Below, one piece after another: positions 6,714 through 13,819 of a stretch of 18,732 bases of DNA. The notes beneath the pieces are model-generated. The model saw nothing but the letters and a program-made list of their open reading frames with translations, made no database searches and was not told where the DNA came from. The translations under genes and the position numbers were made by a program. Source of the stretch: Holophagaceae bacterium UBA1801. Lineage in GTDB: Bacteria > Acidobacteriota > Holophagae > Holophagales > Holophagaceae. The stretch covers positions 30,324 to 49,055 of the forward strand of contig DCFP01000020.1 of the NCBI GenBank assembly GCA_002319925.1, written 5' to 3'. How positions within the stretch are numbered: the stretch's first letter is position 1; every line of letters starts with the position of its first letter.

Positions 6714-8015
6714 ATGGGGAATAGAACGCTTGCGGTCGTCATGGCTGGAGGCATGGGCGAACGCCTGAAGCCGCTGACGGATGTGCGTGCCAAGCCGGCC
6801 GTGCCTTTCGGCGCGATCTTCCGGATCATCGATTTCACGTTGAGCAATTGCATCAACTCCGAGATCCGGCAGATCCTCGTGCTGACGCAGTACAAATCCC
6901 GCTCCCTCAGCCGGCACCTCACCTCGGGCTTCGATTTCCTGCCCCACCGGCTGGACGAGTTCATCGAGGAAATCCCCGCGCAGATGCAGCTCGGCAACCA
7001 GTGGTACAAGGGCACCGCCGACGCCATACGCCAGAACTTCTCCTTCATCGATAACATCGCGGCGGACAACATCCTGATCCTCGCGGGCGATCACATCTAC
7101 AAGATGGACTACCGCCTGCTCCGCCAGTTCCACAACGAAAACGGCGCCGCGCTTACGGTCTCCGTGATTCGTGTGCCCGCCTCCGTGGCCGCGGGTCAGT
7201 ACGGCGTGCTGGAGGTGGATGAGCAGGGCCGGATCGTCGGTTTCGAGGAGAAGCCCAAGGAACCCAAGTGCCTGCCAGGCACCACGGACTGCCTTGCGTC
7301 CATGGGCATCTACATCTTCGAGAACGAAGCACTGCACCGCTGGCTCAACAACGATCTCCTGGATTTCGGCAAGGACGTGATCCCGGCCATGGTCAAGGCG
7401 GGCGAGCCGGTCTTTGCGTTCGATTTCTCCGTGAAGAACGTTATCGAGGACTTCGTGGTGATGCCTCGCGGGGACCGGCGGGAGAAGGAATTGCGGCCCA
7501 CGGAAGACTCCGGCTACTGGCGGGATGTGGGCACTCTGGATTCCTTCTGGCAGGCCAACATCGATCTCGTGTCCGTGAAGCCGCCCCTTAGTCTCTATGG
7601 CGAGCGCTGGCCCTTCTTCCGCAGCCCCACGTTCTTCCCGCCAGCCAAGTTCGTGCATGAAGAGGGTGGCCGCACGGGCATGGCCGTGCGATCCCTGGTC
7701 GCCGAGGGTGTCATCATCTCGGGCGGCCTGGTCCGCGCCAGCGTCCTGGGCGCAGGCACCGTCGTCCACAGCCACGCACTAGTGGAGTACTCCGTGCTCT
7801 TCGGCGGCCAGATGCACAAGGACCGGATCCTGGAAACCTCCATCGGTCGGCACTGCAAAGTGCGCAACGCCATCGTCGACCGCAACGTGACCCTCCGCGA
7901 AGGCACGGTCATCGGCTACAACCGTGTGGACGATGAAGCCCGGGGCCTCAAGACCGTGACCATCGCAGGAACGAACGACTACGTGGTCACCGTCGGCCGC
8001 GACACGGTTCTATAG
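6714..8015 (+). CDS. glgC: Glucose-1-phosphate adenylyltransferase (ADP-glucose pyrophosphorylase)
   Basis: GlgC makes ADP-glucose from ATP and glucose 1-phosphate, the committed step of bacterial glycogen synthesis, in the cytoplasm. The 433-residue protein has the N-terminal pyrophosphorylase motif AGGMGERLKPLTDVRAKPAV (11-30), GTADA (100-104), LAGDHIYKMDY (123-133), the glucose-1-phosphate lysine in FEEKP (Lys180) and YWRDVGTLDSFW (268-279). A left-handed beta-helix C-terminal domain (about 300-433) completes the usual architecture at the usual length. AGAGGAG at 6701-6707 lies six bases before ATG 6714. The in-frame ATG-less extension upstream to 6657 is not family-like. No other glycogen gene is adjacent. 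Allosteric control is expected from the family. Confidence 0.96.
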   Translation: MGNRTLAVVMAGGMGERLKPLTDVRAKPAVPFGAIFRIIDFTLSNCINSEIRQILVLTQYKSRSLSRHLTSGFDFLPHRLDEFIEEIPAQMQLGNQWYKGTADAIRQNFSFIDNIAADNILILAGDHIYKMDYRLLRQFHNENGAALTVSVIRVPASVAAGQYGVLEVDEQGRIVGFEEKPKEPKCLPGTTDCLASMGIYIFENEALHRWLNNDLLDFGKDVIPAMVKAGEPVFAFDFSVKNVIEDFVVMPRGDRREKELRPTEDSGYWRDVGTLDSFWQANIDLVSVKPPLSLYGERWPFFRSPTFFPPAKFVHEEGGRTGMAVRSLVAEGVIISGGLVRASVLGAGTVVHSHALVEYSVLFGGQMHKDRILETSIGRHCKVRNAIVDRNVTLREGTVIGYNRVDDEARGLKTVTIAGTNDYVVTVGRDTVL

Positions 8016-8055
8016 AACCCTTCCCAAGCCGAGGATTCGCTCCTAGGCTCAAGAC

Positions 8056-10392
8056 ATGAGCCGCCATCAGAGCAAATTCATTCCGCAATCCAGAAAACCC
8101 GGACGGGGAAAGGATCCCGACGTACCTCGGAATCAGCGGCCATCCGTCAAGACCGAGGCAGCGCCCGCCAAGACCCAGTACCGGCCCTACGAGACCTTCG
8201 AAGCCACCTTCCTGGGCCACCCGGAGGGTACCGGTGGTTTCCTGCGCCCCAAGGGCGCGCAGAAGGGCGCGGGCCTTGATCTGCTGGTGGACTGGCGGGA
8301 TGCCAGCGGGGCCATCCATGGCGACAAGGTCATGGCGGAAGTGTCCGGGGAAAGCTACGATGGCAGGCTCCGGGGGCGCGTCGTCAAGATCGTTTCCCGC
8401 GGCGAGAACCCCATCCCGGCTCATCTCCAGAAGCAGGCCTGGGGCTGGCAGGCCGTGCCCCTGGAACCGCGACTACAGCAGATCGTCAGCGTGGCGCCCA
8501 CGGACCTGGCGGAGGATGGCGACCTGGTCAGCATCAAGCTGGACCCCAACCCCGAGCTGCGCCAGCTCAAGGGCGTGGTGCTCGCCAAGCTGGGCCGGAT
8601 CACGGACCTGAAGATCGAGAACAAGCTCACGGCCGCCCTCTACAACCTGCGCACGACCTTTCCCGATGCGGTCATGACCGAGCTGGCTCCATTCCCGACC
8701 CAGATCCCCTCCGATTGGATTCAGGGAAGAGAGGACTTGCGCGAGCTGCTAACGGTGACCGTGGATCCACCCACCGCCAAGGACTTCGACGACGCCATCA
8801 GCCTGGAACTGCTGCCGGAAGACGAAGGGGGCGGATGGATCCTGGGCGTGCACATCGCGGATGTGAGCCACTACGTCAAGGAGGACGGACCCCTGGATGT
8901 GGAGGCCCACCTGCGCGGCACCTCCGTGTACTTCCCCGACGAGTGCATCCCCATGCTGCCGGAGCGGCTCTCGGGGGAACTCTGTTCCCTTCGCGAGGGC
9001 GTGGATCGCTTGACCCTTTCCGCGTGGATGACCATCGCGCCGGATCTGGAAGTGATCGAGACACGCTTCACGGAAAGCGTGATCCGCAGCCGCAAACGGC
9101 TCACCTACGACCAGGTGAAGACCGCCTGCCTGGATCTGGATAAGCGCACCCGCGCCGAGATCGGCGAGGACGTCTGCGAGATGCTAGACCAGTCCCTTGT
9201 GCTTTCCCGGAGGCTCACGGAAGCCCGCCTGGCGCGGGGCGCCATGAACCTGGACACCCAGGAAACGGAGTTCATCTTCGACGAACAGGGCCTTCCGGTG
9301 GATGCCCGGCCCTATCCGCGGCACGACGCCCACAAGATGATCGAAGAATTCATGCTCATGGCAAACGAAGCCGTGGCGACATTCTTCACACGAAAGAAGA
9401 TCCCCACCATCTATCGCATCCACGACGAACCCGACCCGCTGAAGCTGGAGATCTTCAAGACCATCGCTTGCGCCTTCGGCTTGATGCGCTCCATGGATCA
9501 GACTACACCCGAGGTGCTGAACGCCATGCTGGACAAGATCCGCGGCGGTCCGCTGGAAGCGATGCTGAACACCATGCTCCTGCGCAGTCTCAAGCGCGCG
9601 GAGTACAGCGCCGACAACATCGGCCACTCGGGCCTCGCCTTGCAGGACTACCTCCATTTTACGAGTCCCATCCGCCGCTATCCGGATCTCATCGTCCACC
9701 GTCTTCTGCGCAAGGTACTGCGCGGTACACCATTGCCCGAGGGACTGCAGGGCCACTTGGCGATGGTGGCCAAGCAGTGCAGCGACACAGAGCAAACGGC
9801 TACGGAAGCAGAACGCGAAAATGACCGCTGGAAGACCTGCCTCCTGATGAAATCCAAGATCGGCCGGCGCTTCGAAGCGCGCATCCAGGGTTTCTCCCTT
9901 AAGGTCGCCTTCGTGCGCCTGGAAAGCCCGTTTGTGGAAGTCGGCGTGCCCCTAGGCGCTCTGGGTGGCAATTTCGACGTGGACCAGCACCGGACCAAGG
10001 CCATCGGCATGAGTGGCCAGGTGGTGCTCTCCATCGGCGACAAAGTGAAGGTGGAAATTACCGGGGTCGATGAGGATCTGCGCCGTGTCAGCGCCTGGGT
10101 GGTCGAAGCCCAAGCCCAGGATTCCAAGGGCAAGATTATGACCTTCGTGCCGAGCATGGCGGCTCCAGCCACCTTGCGCGAAGCCGATTTCGTGAAGGAA
10201 CGGGCACCCAGGCGCGATAGCGCTCCGCAGGCCCGGCGGGAGGAGAGGACCTCCAGCGGCCGTCCACCCCGGGCCGTGCGGGAGGCGGGCCGTTCCGGCA
10301 AACTTGGTCAGCGGACCTCTCGTCCGGAACAGAAACCTGCCCGAGGCAAGCTGCCCAAGGGCAGCATAAGGGGTGGCGGAAAGAAGAAATAA
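8056..10392 (+). CDS. rnr: Ribonuclease R (RNB-family 3'-5' exoribonuclease)
   Basis: RNase R degrades structured RNA processively from the 3' end in the cytoplasm. Domains in order: a basic, disordered leader (1-40), cold-shock/OB segments (about 45-215), the RNB catalytic domain (about 225-555) and an S1 domain (about 600-685), then a long Lys/Arg-rich tail (about 710-778). The metal-binding aspartates are all present in TVDPPTAKDFDDA (Asp237, 243, 245, 246). YRIHDEPDP (453-461) and HFTSPIRRYPDLIVHRLL (534-551) are RNase R signatures. Its length (778) is near that of E. coli RNase R (813), but the N-terminal helix-turn-helix region of the latter is replaced by a short basic leader. The gene follows glgC by 40 bases, and no clear Shine-Dalgarno precedes ATG 8056. 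Confidence 0.95.
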   Translation: MSRHQSKFIPQSRKPGRGKDPDVPRNQRPSVKTEAAPAKTQYRPYETFEATFLGHPEGTGGFLRPKGAQKGAGLDLLVDWRDASGAIHGDKVMAEVSGESYDGRLRGRVVKIVSRGENPIPAHLQKQAWGWQAVPLEPRLQQIVSVAPTDLAEDGDLVSIKLDPNPELRQLKGVVLAKLGRITDLKIENKLTAALYNLRTTFPDAVMTELAPFPTQIPSDWIQGREDLRELLTVTVDPPTAKDFDDAISLELLPEDEGGGWILGVHIADVSHYVKEDGPLDVEAHLRGTSVYFPDECIPMLPERLSGELCSLREGVDRLTLSAWMTIAPDLEVIETRFTESVIRSRKRLTYDQVKTACLDLDKRTRAEIGEDVCEMLDQSLVLSRRLTEARLARGAMNLDTQETEFIFDEQGLPVDARPYPRHDAHKMIEEFMLMANEAVATFFTRKKIPTIYRIHDEPDPLKLEIFKTIACAFGLMRSMDQTTPEVLNAMLDKIRGGPLEAMLNTMLLRSLKRAEYSADNIGHSGLALQDYLHFTSPIRRYPDLIVHRLLRKVLRGTPLPEGLQGHLAMVAKQCSDTEQTATEAERENDRWKTCLLMKSKIGRRFEARIQGFSLKVAFVRLESPFVEVGVPLGALGGNFDVDQHRTKAIGMSGQVVLSIGDKVKVEITGVDEDLRRVSAWVVEAQAQDSKGKIMTFVPSMAAPATLREADFVKERAPRRDSAPQARREERTSSGRPPRAVREAGRSGKLGQRTSRPEQKPARGKLPKGSIRGGGKKK

Positions 10393-10418
10393 CCGCTGAC
10401 GATCCCGTTCATCAATCG

Positions 10419-10445
10419 AGCCTCCAGAGTATTGCCTCTGAGGCT
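10419..10445 (+). terminator. Strong hairpin downstream of rnr, without a T tract
   Basis: AGCCT-C-CAGAG and CTCTG-AGGCT form a 10-bp stem with one bulged C (10424) and a 6-base loop (10430-10435), 27 bases after the rnr stop. No T run follows, so it may be a Rho-assisted or RNA-stabilising 3' end rather than a classic intrinsic terminator. I see no convincing promoter in the rest of the 164-base gap before the next gene. Confidence 0.4.
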
Positions 10446-10556
10446 GTGGAACCTATATTGAAACCGGATGAAATCGGATCACATGGCTGGATAACAACGG
10501 TTTTGTCCAATCATGGATTCGTGTCACCAGGATCAATCTAACTGGGGAGGTGAGCC

Positions 10557-11228
10557 ATGGCGGTCATCACGATCTCAAGGGAATTCGGCAGCGAAGGCAG
10601 TTCCATCGCGGAACACGTCGCGAAGAACCTGGGCTATCACTTGGCCGACAAACATACGCTGGCCACGATGCTGAGCGAATTCGGGCTAGTGGAATTCCAC
10701 CGCGTCTACGAATCCGTGCCCACGTTCTGGAGCCGGTTCGATGCCGAGGTCACGGAACAAAGGAACATCATCATCAAGATGCTCAACCAGGCCATCATGG
10801 CCCTTGCCCATCACGGGAACATCGTCATCGTCGGCCGGGGCGGATTCTCCGTGCTCCAGGGCCTGGCGGATGTCCTCCATGTGCGGATCCAGGCACCACT
10901 GGAACTTCGCATCCGGCGTGTGACGGACCTGCCCGAGATCGCCGAACCCAGCCGTGCGGAACAACTGGTGAAGGACAACGACAAGCTACAGAGGGACTTC
11001 ATCAAATCCGTCTACGACGCGCAGTGGGACTCCACCAAGGGCTTCGATCTCATCATCGACACCGGCAAGATTTCCAAGGATCTCGCAACCTCGTGGATCA
11101 TCCAGGCAGCAGGTTCTCTGCATGTACCTGATGAAAGCGGCCTCCGCACCGCTGCGAACTTGGATGTGGACCGCATCCTCGCAGCCACCGTCGCGGAATT
11201 CTTCTCCTGCGAACTCGTGCACGCATAG
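10557..11228 (+). CDS. Cytidylate-kinase-like family protein (P-loop NTPase fold)
   Basis: This 223-residue protein matches the cytidylate-kinase-like family often found as stand-alone proteins. It opens with ITISREFGSEGSSIAEHVAKN, where ISREFGSEG is the family's variant of a P-loop: the usual GxxGxGKS lysine is missing. NIVIVGRGGFSVLQGL (88-103) resembles the NMP-kinase core, VRIQAPLELRIRRV (109-122) the lid entry, and the DFIKSVYDAQWD and FDLIIDTGKIS segments (about 146-172) end the fold. Whether it phosphorylates CMP or another substrate is not known. A strong Shine-Dalgarno GGGGAGGTGA (10544-10553) precedes ATG 10557 by three to six bases. It stands alone, convergent with the oxidoreductase gene. 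Confidence 0.85.
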   Translation: MAVITISREFGSEGSSIAEHVAKNLGYHLADKHTLATMLSEFGLVEFHRVYESVPTFWSRFDAEVTEQRNIIIKMLNQAIMALAHHGNIVIVGRGGFSVLQGLADVLHVRIQAPLELRIRRVTDLPEIAEPSRAEQLVKDNDKLQRDFIKSVYDAQWDSTKGFDLIIDTGKISKDLATSWIIQAAGSLHVPDESGLRTAANLDVDRILAATVAEFFSCELVHA

Positions 11229-11296
11229 GCTCCGGTCACTGCGCCGCTGTTCAGAGATAAGCTGAACCCCCATAACCGCCCGCTGCATAGGTCGCA

Positions 11297-11335
11297 GTAA
11301 CGAATTAACCAGAAAACCACAGGTTATTTCGTAAC
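11297..11335. terminator. Inverted repeat between convergent genes, possible terminator
   Basis: The 14-base arms 11297-11310 (GTAACGAATTAACC) and 11322-11335 (GGTTATTTCGTAAC) are complementary apart from two mismatches and are separated by an A-rich 11-base loop. It sits in the gap between the convergent kinase-like and oxidoreductase genes, 5 bases from the latter's stop codon. Neither strand has a clear T tract after it, so termination is plausible but not certain. Confidence 0.45.
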
Positions 11336-11340
11336 AGCTC

Positions 11341-12387
11341 CTAAGCGCGCATGGCCTCCACCTGCCGATGCGCCGCGGCGCTTCGAACGCCTGCTTCGAT
11401 CAGGGCCATCACCTGGATGGCCTGATCGGGGGTCACGGGGTCCGCCCCTTCTCCGCGGATCGCATCCCGCACGCCCCGATAATAGGCCGGATAGTCTCCC
11501 TGTTGGCATGGCAACGGTCGACGCGAGGACACCGTTCCTTCCCAAAGAACGAGTTCGGCGCTCACGGGATCCAGGCCCCATCCCAATGAAGAAGGCTTCT
11601 TCCCCAGCTTGAGCTGATCCTCCTGCGGATCCAATCCGTGCTTGATGAAACTGCCCCGCTCGCCATGCACCGTAAAACGCGCCGCAGGCTCGGGCACGAG
11701 GGCGCCCGCGTGCAGGACCACGCGCATGGAGCCGTAACCAAGAAGGGCATGGAACCAGTCGTCCACCAAAGCCCCATCCCGCTGGATCGCGGTGTCGAGC
11801 TGAATGGAATCCGGCGAGCCGAAAAGCTGCACAGCCTGATCCAGCAAGTGCGGCCCCAGATCGAACCACAGCCCCGCGCCAGGTCCCTGCTGCTCCCGCC
11901 AGCGTGCCTTTACCTGGGGCCGAAAGCGGTCGAAGTGGGATTCGAAATGCACGATACGCCCCAATTGCCCGCTCTCGATCACTTGCTTCAAGGTAAGGAA
12001 ATCCGAGTCCCAGCGGCGGTTGTGGAACACGGAAAGGACCCGGCCCGCAGCCTTGGCTTCTGCCTTCAAACCTCGCGCTTCATCCAAGGTGACCGTGAAG
12101 GGTTTGTCCACGACCACGTGTTTCCCCGCCGCGAGTCCCTGGCTTGCCAATTGGTAGTGGGTTTCATTGGGCGTGGGGATCACGAGCAAATCGATGTCTG
12201 GCCTCTCGATCAAGGCTTGTGGCGCTGTTTCAACTCGCATCCCGGGCAGCGCGGCTTTCACTTTGTGCGGAGCACTGCTGGCAATGGCCACCAGCCGGAG
12301 TCCATCGATGCTCTGGATCAGTGGAACGTGGAACGTGGCGGAAGCGTAACCGAAACCTATGATCCCCACGTTGATGATCTTGTTCAT
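11341..12387 (-). CDS. Gfo/Idh/MocA-family NAD(P)-dependent oxidoreductase
   Basis: This 348-residue enzyme has the N-terminal Rossmann fold, with NVGIIGFGYASATFHVPLI (6-24), and the family's catalytic-lysine motif as VVVDKPFTVT (Lys95; EKP in many relatives). FDLGPHLLDQAVQLFG (175-190) begins the C-terminal dimerisation and substrate domain and carries the usual Asp176 and His180. The GFGYASATFHxP start is typical of the YdgJ / scyllo-inositol dehydrogenase branch, so a sugar or inositol substrate with NADP is likely, but not proven. AGGAG (complement of 12395-12399) lies seven bases before the ATG at 12387. It is divergent from the GNAT gene and has no sugar genes beside it. Confidence 0.92.
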   Translation of the reverse strand: MNKIINVGIIGFGYASATFHVPLIQSIDGLRLVAIASSAPHKVKAALPGMRVETAPQALIERPDIDLLVIPTPNETHYQLASQGLAAGKHVVVDKPFTVTLDEARGLKAEAKAAGRVLSVFHNRRWDSDFLTLKQVIESGQLGRIVHFESHFDRFRPQVKARWREQQGPGAGLWFDLGPHLLDQAVQLFGSPDSIQLDTAIQRDGALVDDWFHALLGYGSMRVVLHAGALVPEPAARFTVHGERGSFIKHGLDPQEDQLKLGKKPSSLGWGLDPVSAELVLWEGTVSSRRPLPCQQGDYPAYYRGVRDAIRGEGADPVTPDQAIQVMALIEAGVRSAAAHRQVEAMRA

Positions 12388-12463
12388 GATCAGGCTCCTG
12401 CGCGATCACCGATTGTAGGCGTTCCAGGACGCTGCCGGGCGCTTCCCTGAGTTCGCCAAGGGC

Positions 12464-12469
12464 TATACT
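12464..12469 (+). promoter_or_regulatory. Putative -10 element for a leaderless GNAT transcript
   Basis: TATACT (five of six consensus) ends five bases before the GNAT ATG at 12475. A normal start point six to seven bases beyond it would fall on or next to the A of the ATG, giving a leaderless mRNA. No Shine-Dalgarno is seen upstream of the ATG, which agrees. No good -35 is apparent. Confidence 0.45.
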
Positions 12470-12474
12470 CAGGC

Positions 12475-13401
12475 ATGGAAAGCGACGGCATCTTCACCTT
12501 CAGGCGCGCGCGCCCGGACGACAAAGAGCAGGTCTCCCGCCTGTGCGCGAAGATCTGGGAAGGCGATGACTACATCCCTCGCTGCTTTGACGAGTGGGTC
12601 GCGGATCAGGATGGTGAGTTGAGTCTCTGCTTTGTCGGAGAGGACCTCGCGGGGATCTCCAAACTCAGCTGGATGGGGCCCGGAGATGCCTGGCTGGAGG
12701 GACTTCGCAAGGATCCTGATCTGACTGTGAAGGGGGTCGGAGCAGCCCTCAGCAAGCGCTACCTGACCCGCTTGGCTCACAAGGAAAGCCTTCGCAGCAT
12801 CCGGTTCTCCACCTATTTCGCCAATCACGCCTCCATCAAGCTCAACGAAGGCATGGGATTCCAGCGCATCGCCACGGCCAGCTTCAAGGAGATGGACGCC
12901 GATGCCATGAAGCAGCGCCTCCAGGAACCTCCCACCGGAGATCCGAGGATCTCGATGATAAGGGATGCGGCCACAGCTCTGGCATTCGTCCAATCTTCGG
13001 GCTGGTTCGGGGACTTCATTCACCAGGCCTGGCGTTCCTATCCGTGGTCGGAGAATTTCTTCATCCACCGCTATCTGGAACCCGGCCACTGCCTTGGCTT
13101 GCTCGACAACGGACAGCTCAAGGCCATGGCGGTTTCTCTCATCGATCCCATGAAGGGCGAGGGTTCCCTGCCCTTCTTCGATGCTGTGGACGCGGCCTCT
13201 GCCGAAGCATTGCTGGAAACCGTGGAACGCCGCCTGGCCCATGCCGGCGTCCCCACCGCGGCGGCCATCATCCCTCCAGGAGGTACGCGGGCCAATGGCT
13301 TCCTCAGTGCTCTCGGCTGGCACACGTGGGAGCAGGAGGAGGACTATTTCGTCTATGAGTTTCCGCTGGAGCTGTTGAGCCGTTATCGCACGGTTCCTTG
13401 A
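12475..13401 (+). CDS. GNAT-family N-acetyltransferase, probably with two GNAT-like halves
   Basis: This 308-residue protein would transfer an acetyl group from acetyl-CoA to an unknown amine. The first half carries FRRARPDDKEQVSRLCAKIW (9-28), motif A as TVKGVGAALSKRYL (84-97, with the Gly-rich CoA pyrophosphate loop), and the motif B region NHASIKLNEGMGFQRI (117-132). The second half (about 165-300) lacks a clear motif A but ends in a similar way: PTAAAIIPPGG, then NGFLSALGWHTWEQEEDYFVYEF. This looks like a degenerate second GNAT fold. ATG 12475 is the first in-frame start and follows a -10-like element directly. Substrate is unknown. Confidence 0.85.
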   Translation: MESDGIFTFRRARPDDKEQVSRLCAKIWEGDDYIPRCFDEWVADQDGELSLCFVGEDLAGISKLSWMGPGDAWLEGLRKDPDLTVKGVGAALSKRYLTRLAHKESLRSIRFSTYFANHASIKLNEGMGFQRIATASFKEMDADAMKQRLQEPPTGDPRISMIRDAATALAFVQSSGWFGDFIHQAWRSYPWSENFFIHRYLEPGHCLGLLDNGQLKAMAVSLIDPMKGEGSLPFFDAVDAASAEALLETVERRLAHAGVPTAAAIIPPGGTRANGFLSALGWHTWEQEEDYFVYEFPLELLSRYRTVP

Positions 13402-13555
13402 ATGGATTGTGATCCGTCCGGTGCGACGAGTTGGACCAATTACATCTTGTTTTTCATATATACGATTAGATTTATTAAGACTATCCAGAGATTCCAGTCA
13501 CACCCTGGCCAGCCTTGAATCCAACTCGTGAATGGGTATTCTTCGGAGTTGGACC
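13402..13555 (+). promoter_or_regulatory. AT-rich intergenic region with repeated GAGTTGGA elements
   Basis: This stretch is distinctly AT-rich in its middle (about 13439-13480), unlike its surroundings. GAGTTGGACCA occurs at 13428-13438 and again at 13546-13556. The complement TCCAACTC occurs between them at 13520-13527. The second pair (13520-13527 with 13546-13553) forms an 8-bp hairpin that covers the GGAG ribosome binding site of the small membrane protein. The first copy could pair with the same TCCAACTC and release it. A promoter may lie in the AT-rich part (TTGTTT at 13447-13452 is a candidate -35), but no clear -10 can be assigned. Confidence 0.4.
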
Positions 13556-13771
13556 ATGAGCCCAATCCCACTGACGACGTTACTGGTCATTGTGCTGTTG
13601 GTGCTGCTTGCCTTTCTCGTTCTCACGAGCGACCGGCGCAGAAGTGACCGGCGGCGCAAGCAGGTGTGGGCACAGGCAAGGCGCCGCTCCAGCGATCGCC
13701 GGGTGGAAGTCGGCTTCCCCACCTATCTCCGCTGGGCCCTGAAGTATCAGGTGGCCCGCATCAAGTGGTGA
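13556..13771 (+). CDS. Small Arg-rich single-pass membrane protein
   Basis: This is a 71-residue protein of unknown family. A transmembrane helix (PLTTLLVIVLLVLLAFLVL, residues 5-23) is followed by two Arg clusters: SDRRRSDRRR (25-34) and RRRSSDRR (42-49). The positive charges suggest the tail is cytoplasmic, where it could contact nucleic acid, ribosomes or acidic lipids. The tail ends FPTYLRWALKYQVARIKW. ATG 13556 was preferred over 13532 because GGAG at 13545-13548 is seven bases upstream, whereas 13532 has no ribosome binding site. Conservation cannot be checked here, so this could still be a chance ORF, but the TM-plus-Arg pattern and the placed SD argue for a gene. Confidence 0.6.
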   Translation: MSPIPLTTLLVIVLLVLLAFLVLTSDRRRSDRRRKQVWAQARRRSSDRRVEVGFPTYLRWALKYQVARIKW

Positions 13772-13819
13772 TCGGCCTCCCGCAGCCTGCGCGCATCCCG
13801 GCGAGCAGTGCTTAAAGCA

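Noticed and set aside
6651..7775. 374-codon minus-strand open frame opposite glgC
   Set aside because: His/Asp/Gly-rich composition typical of antisense frames in GC-rich genes; glgC is unambiguous.
11638..12450. 270-codon plus-strand frame opposite the oxidoreductase
   Set aside because: No motifs and antisense to a complete Gfo/Idh/MocA enzyme with a good ribosome binding site.
13809..13819. Palindrome TGCTTAAAGCA between convergent genes
   Set aside because: Very short, leaving a four-pair stem at best, with no T tract; not strong enough as a terminator.
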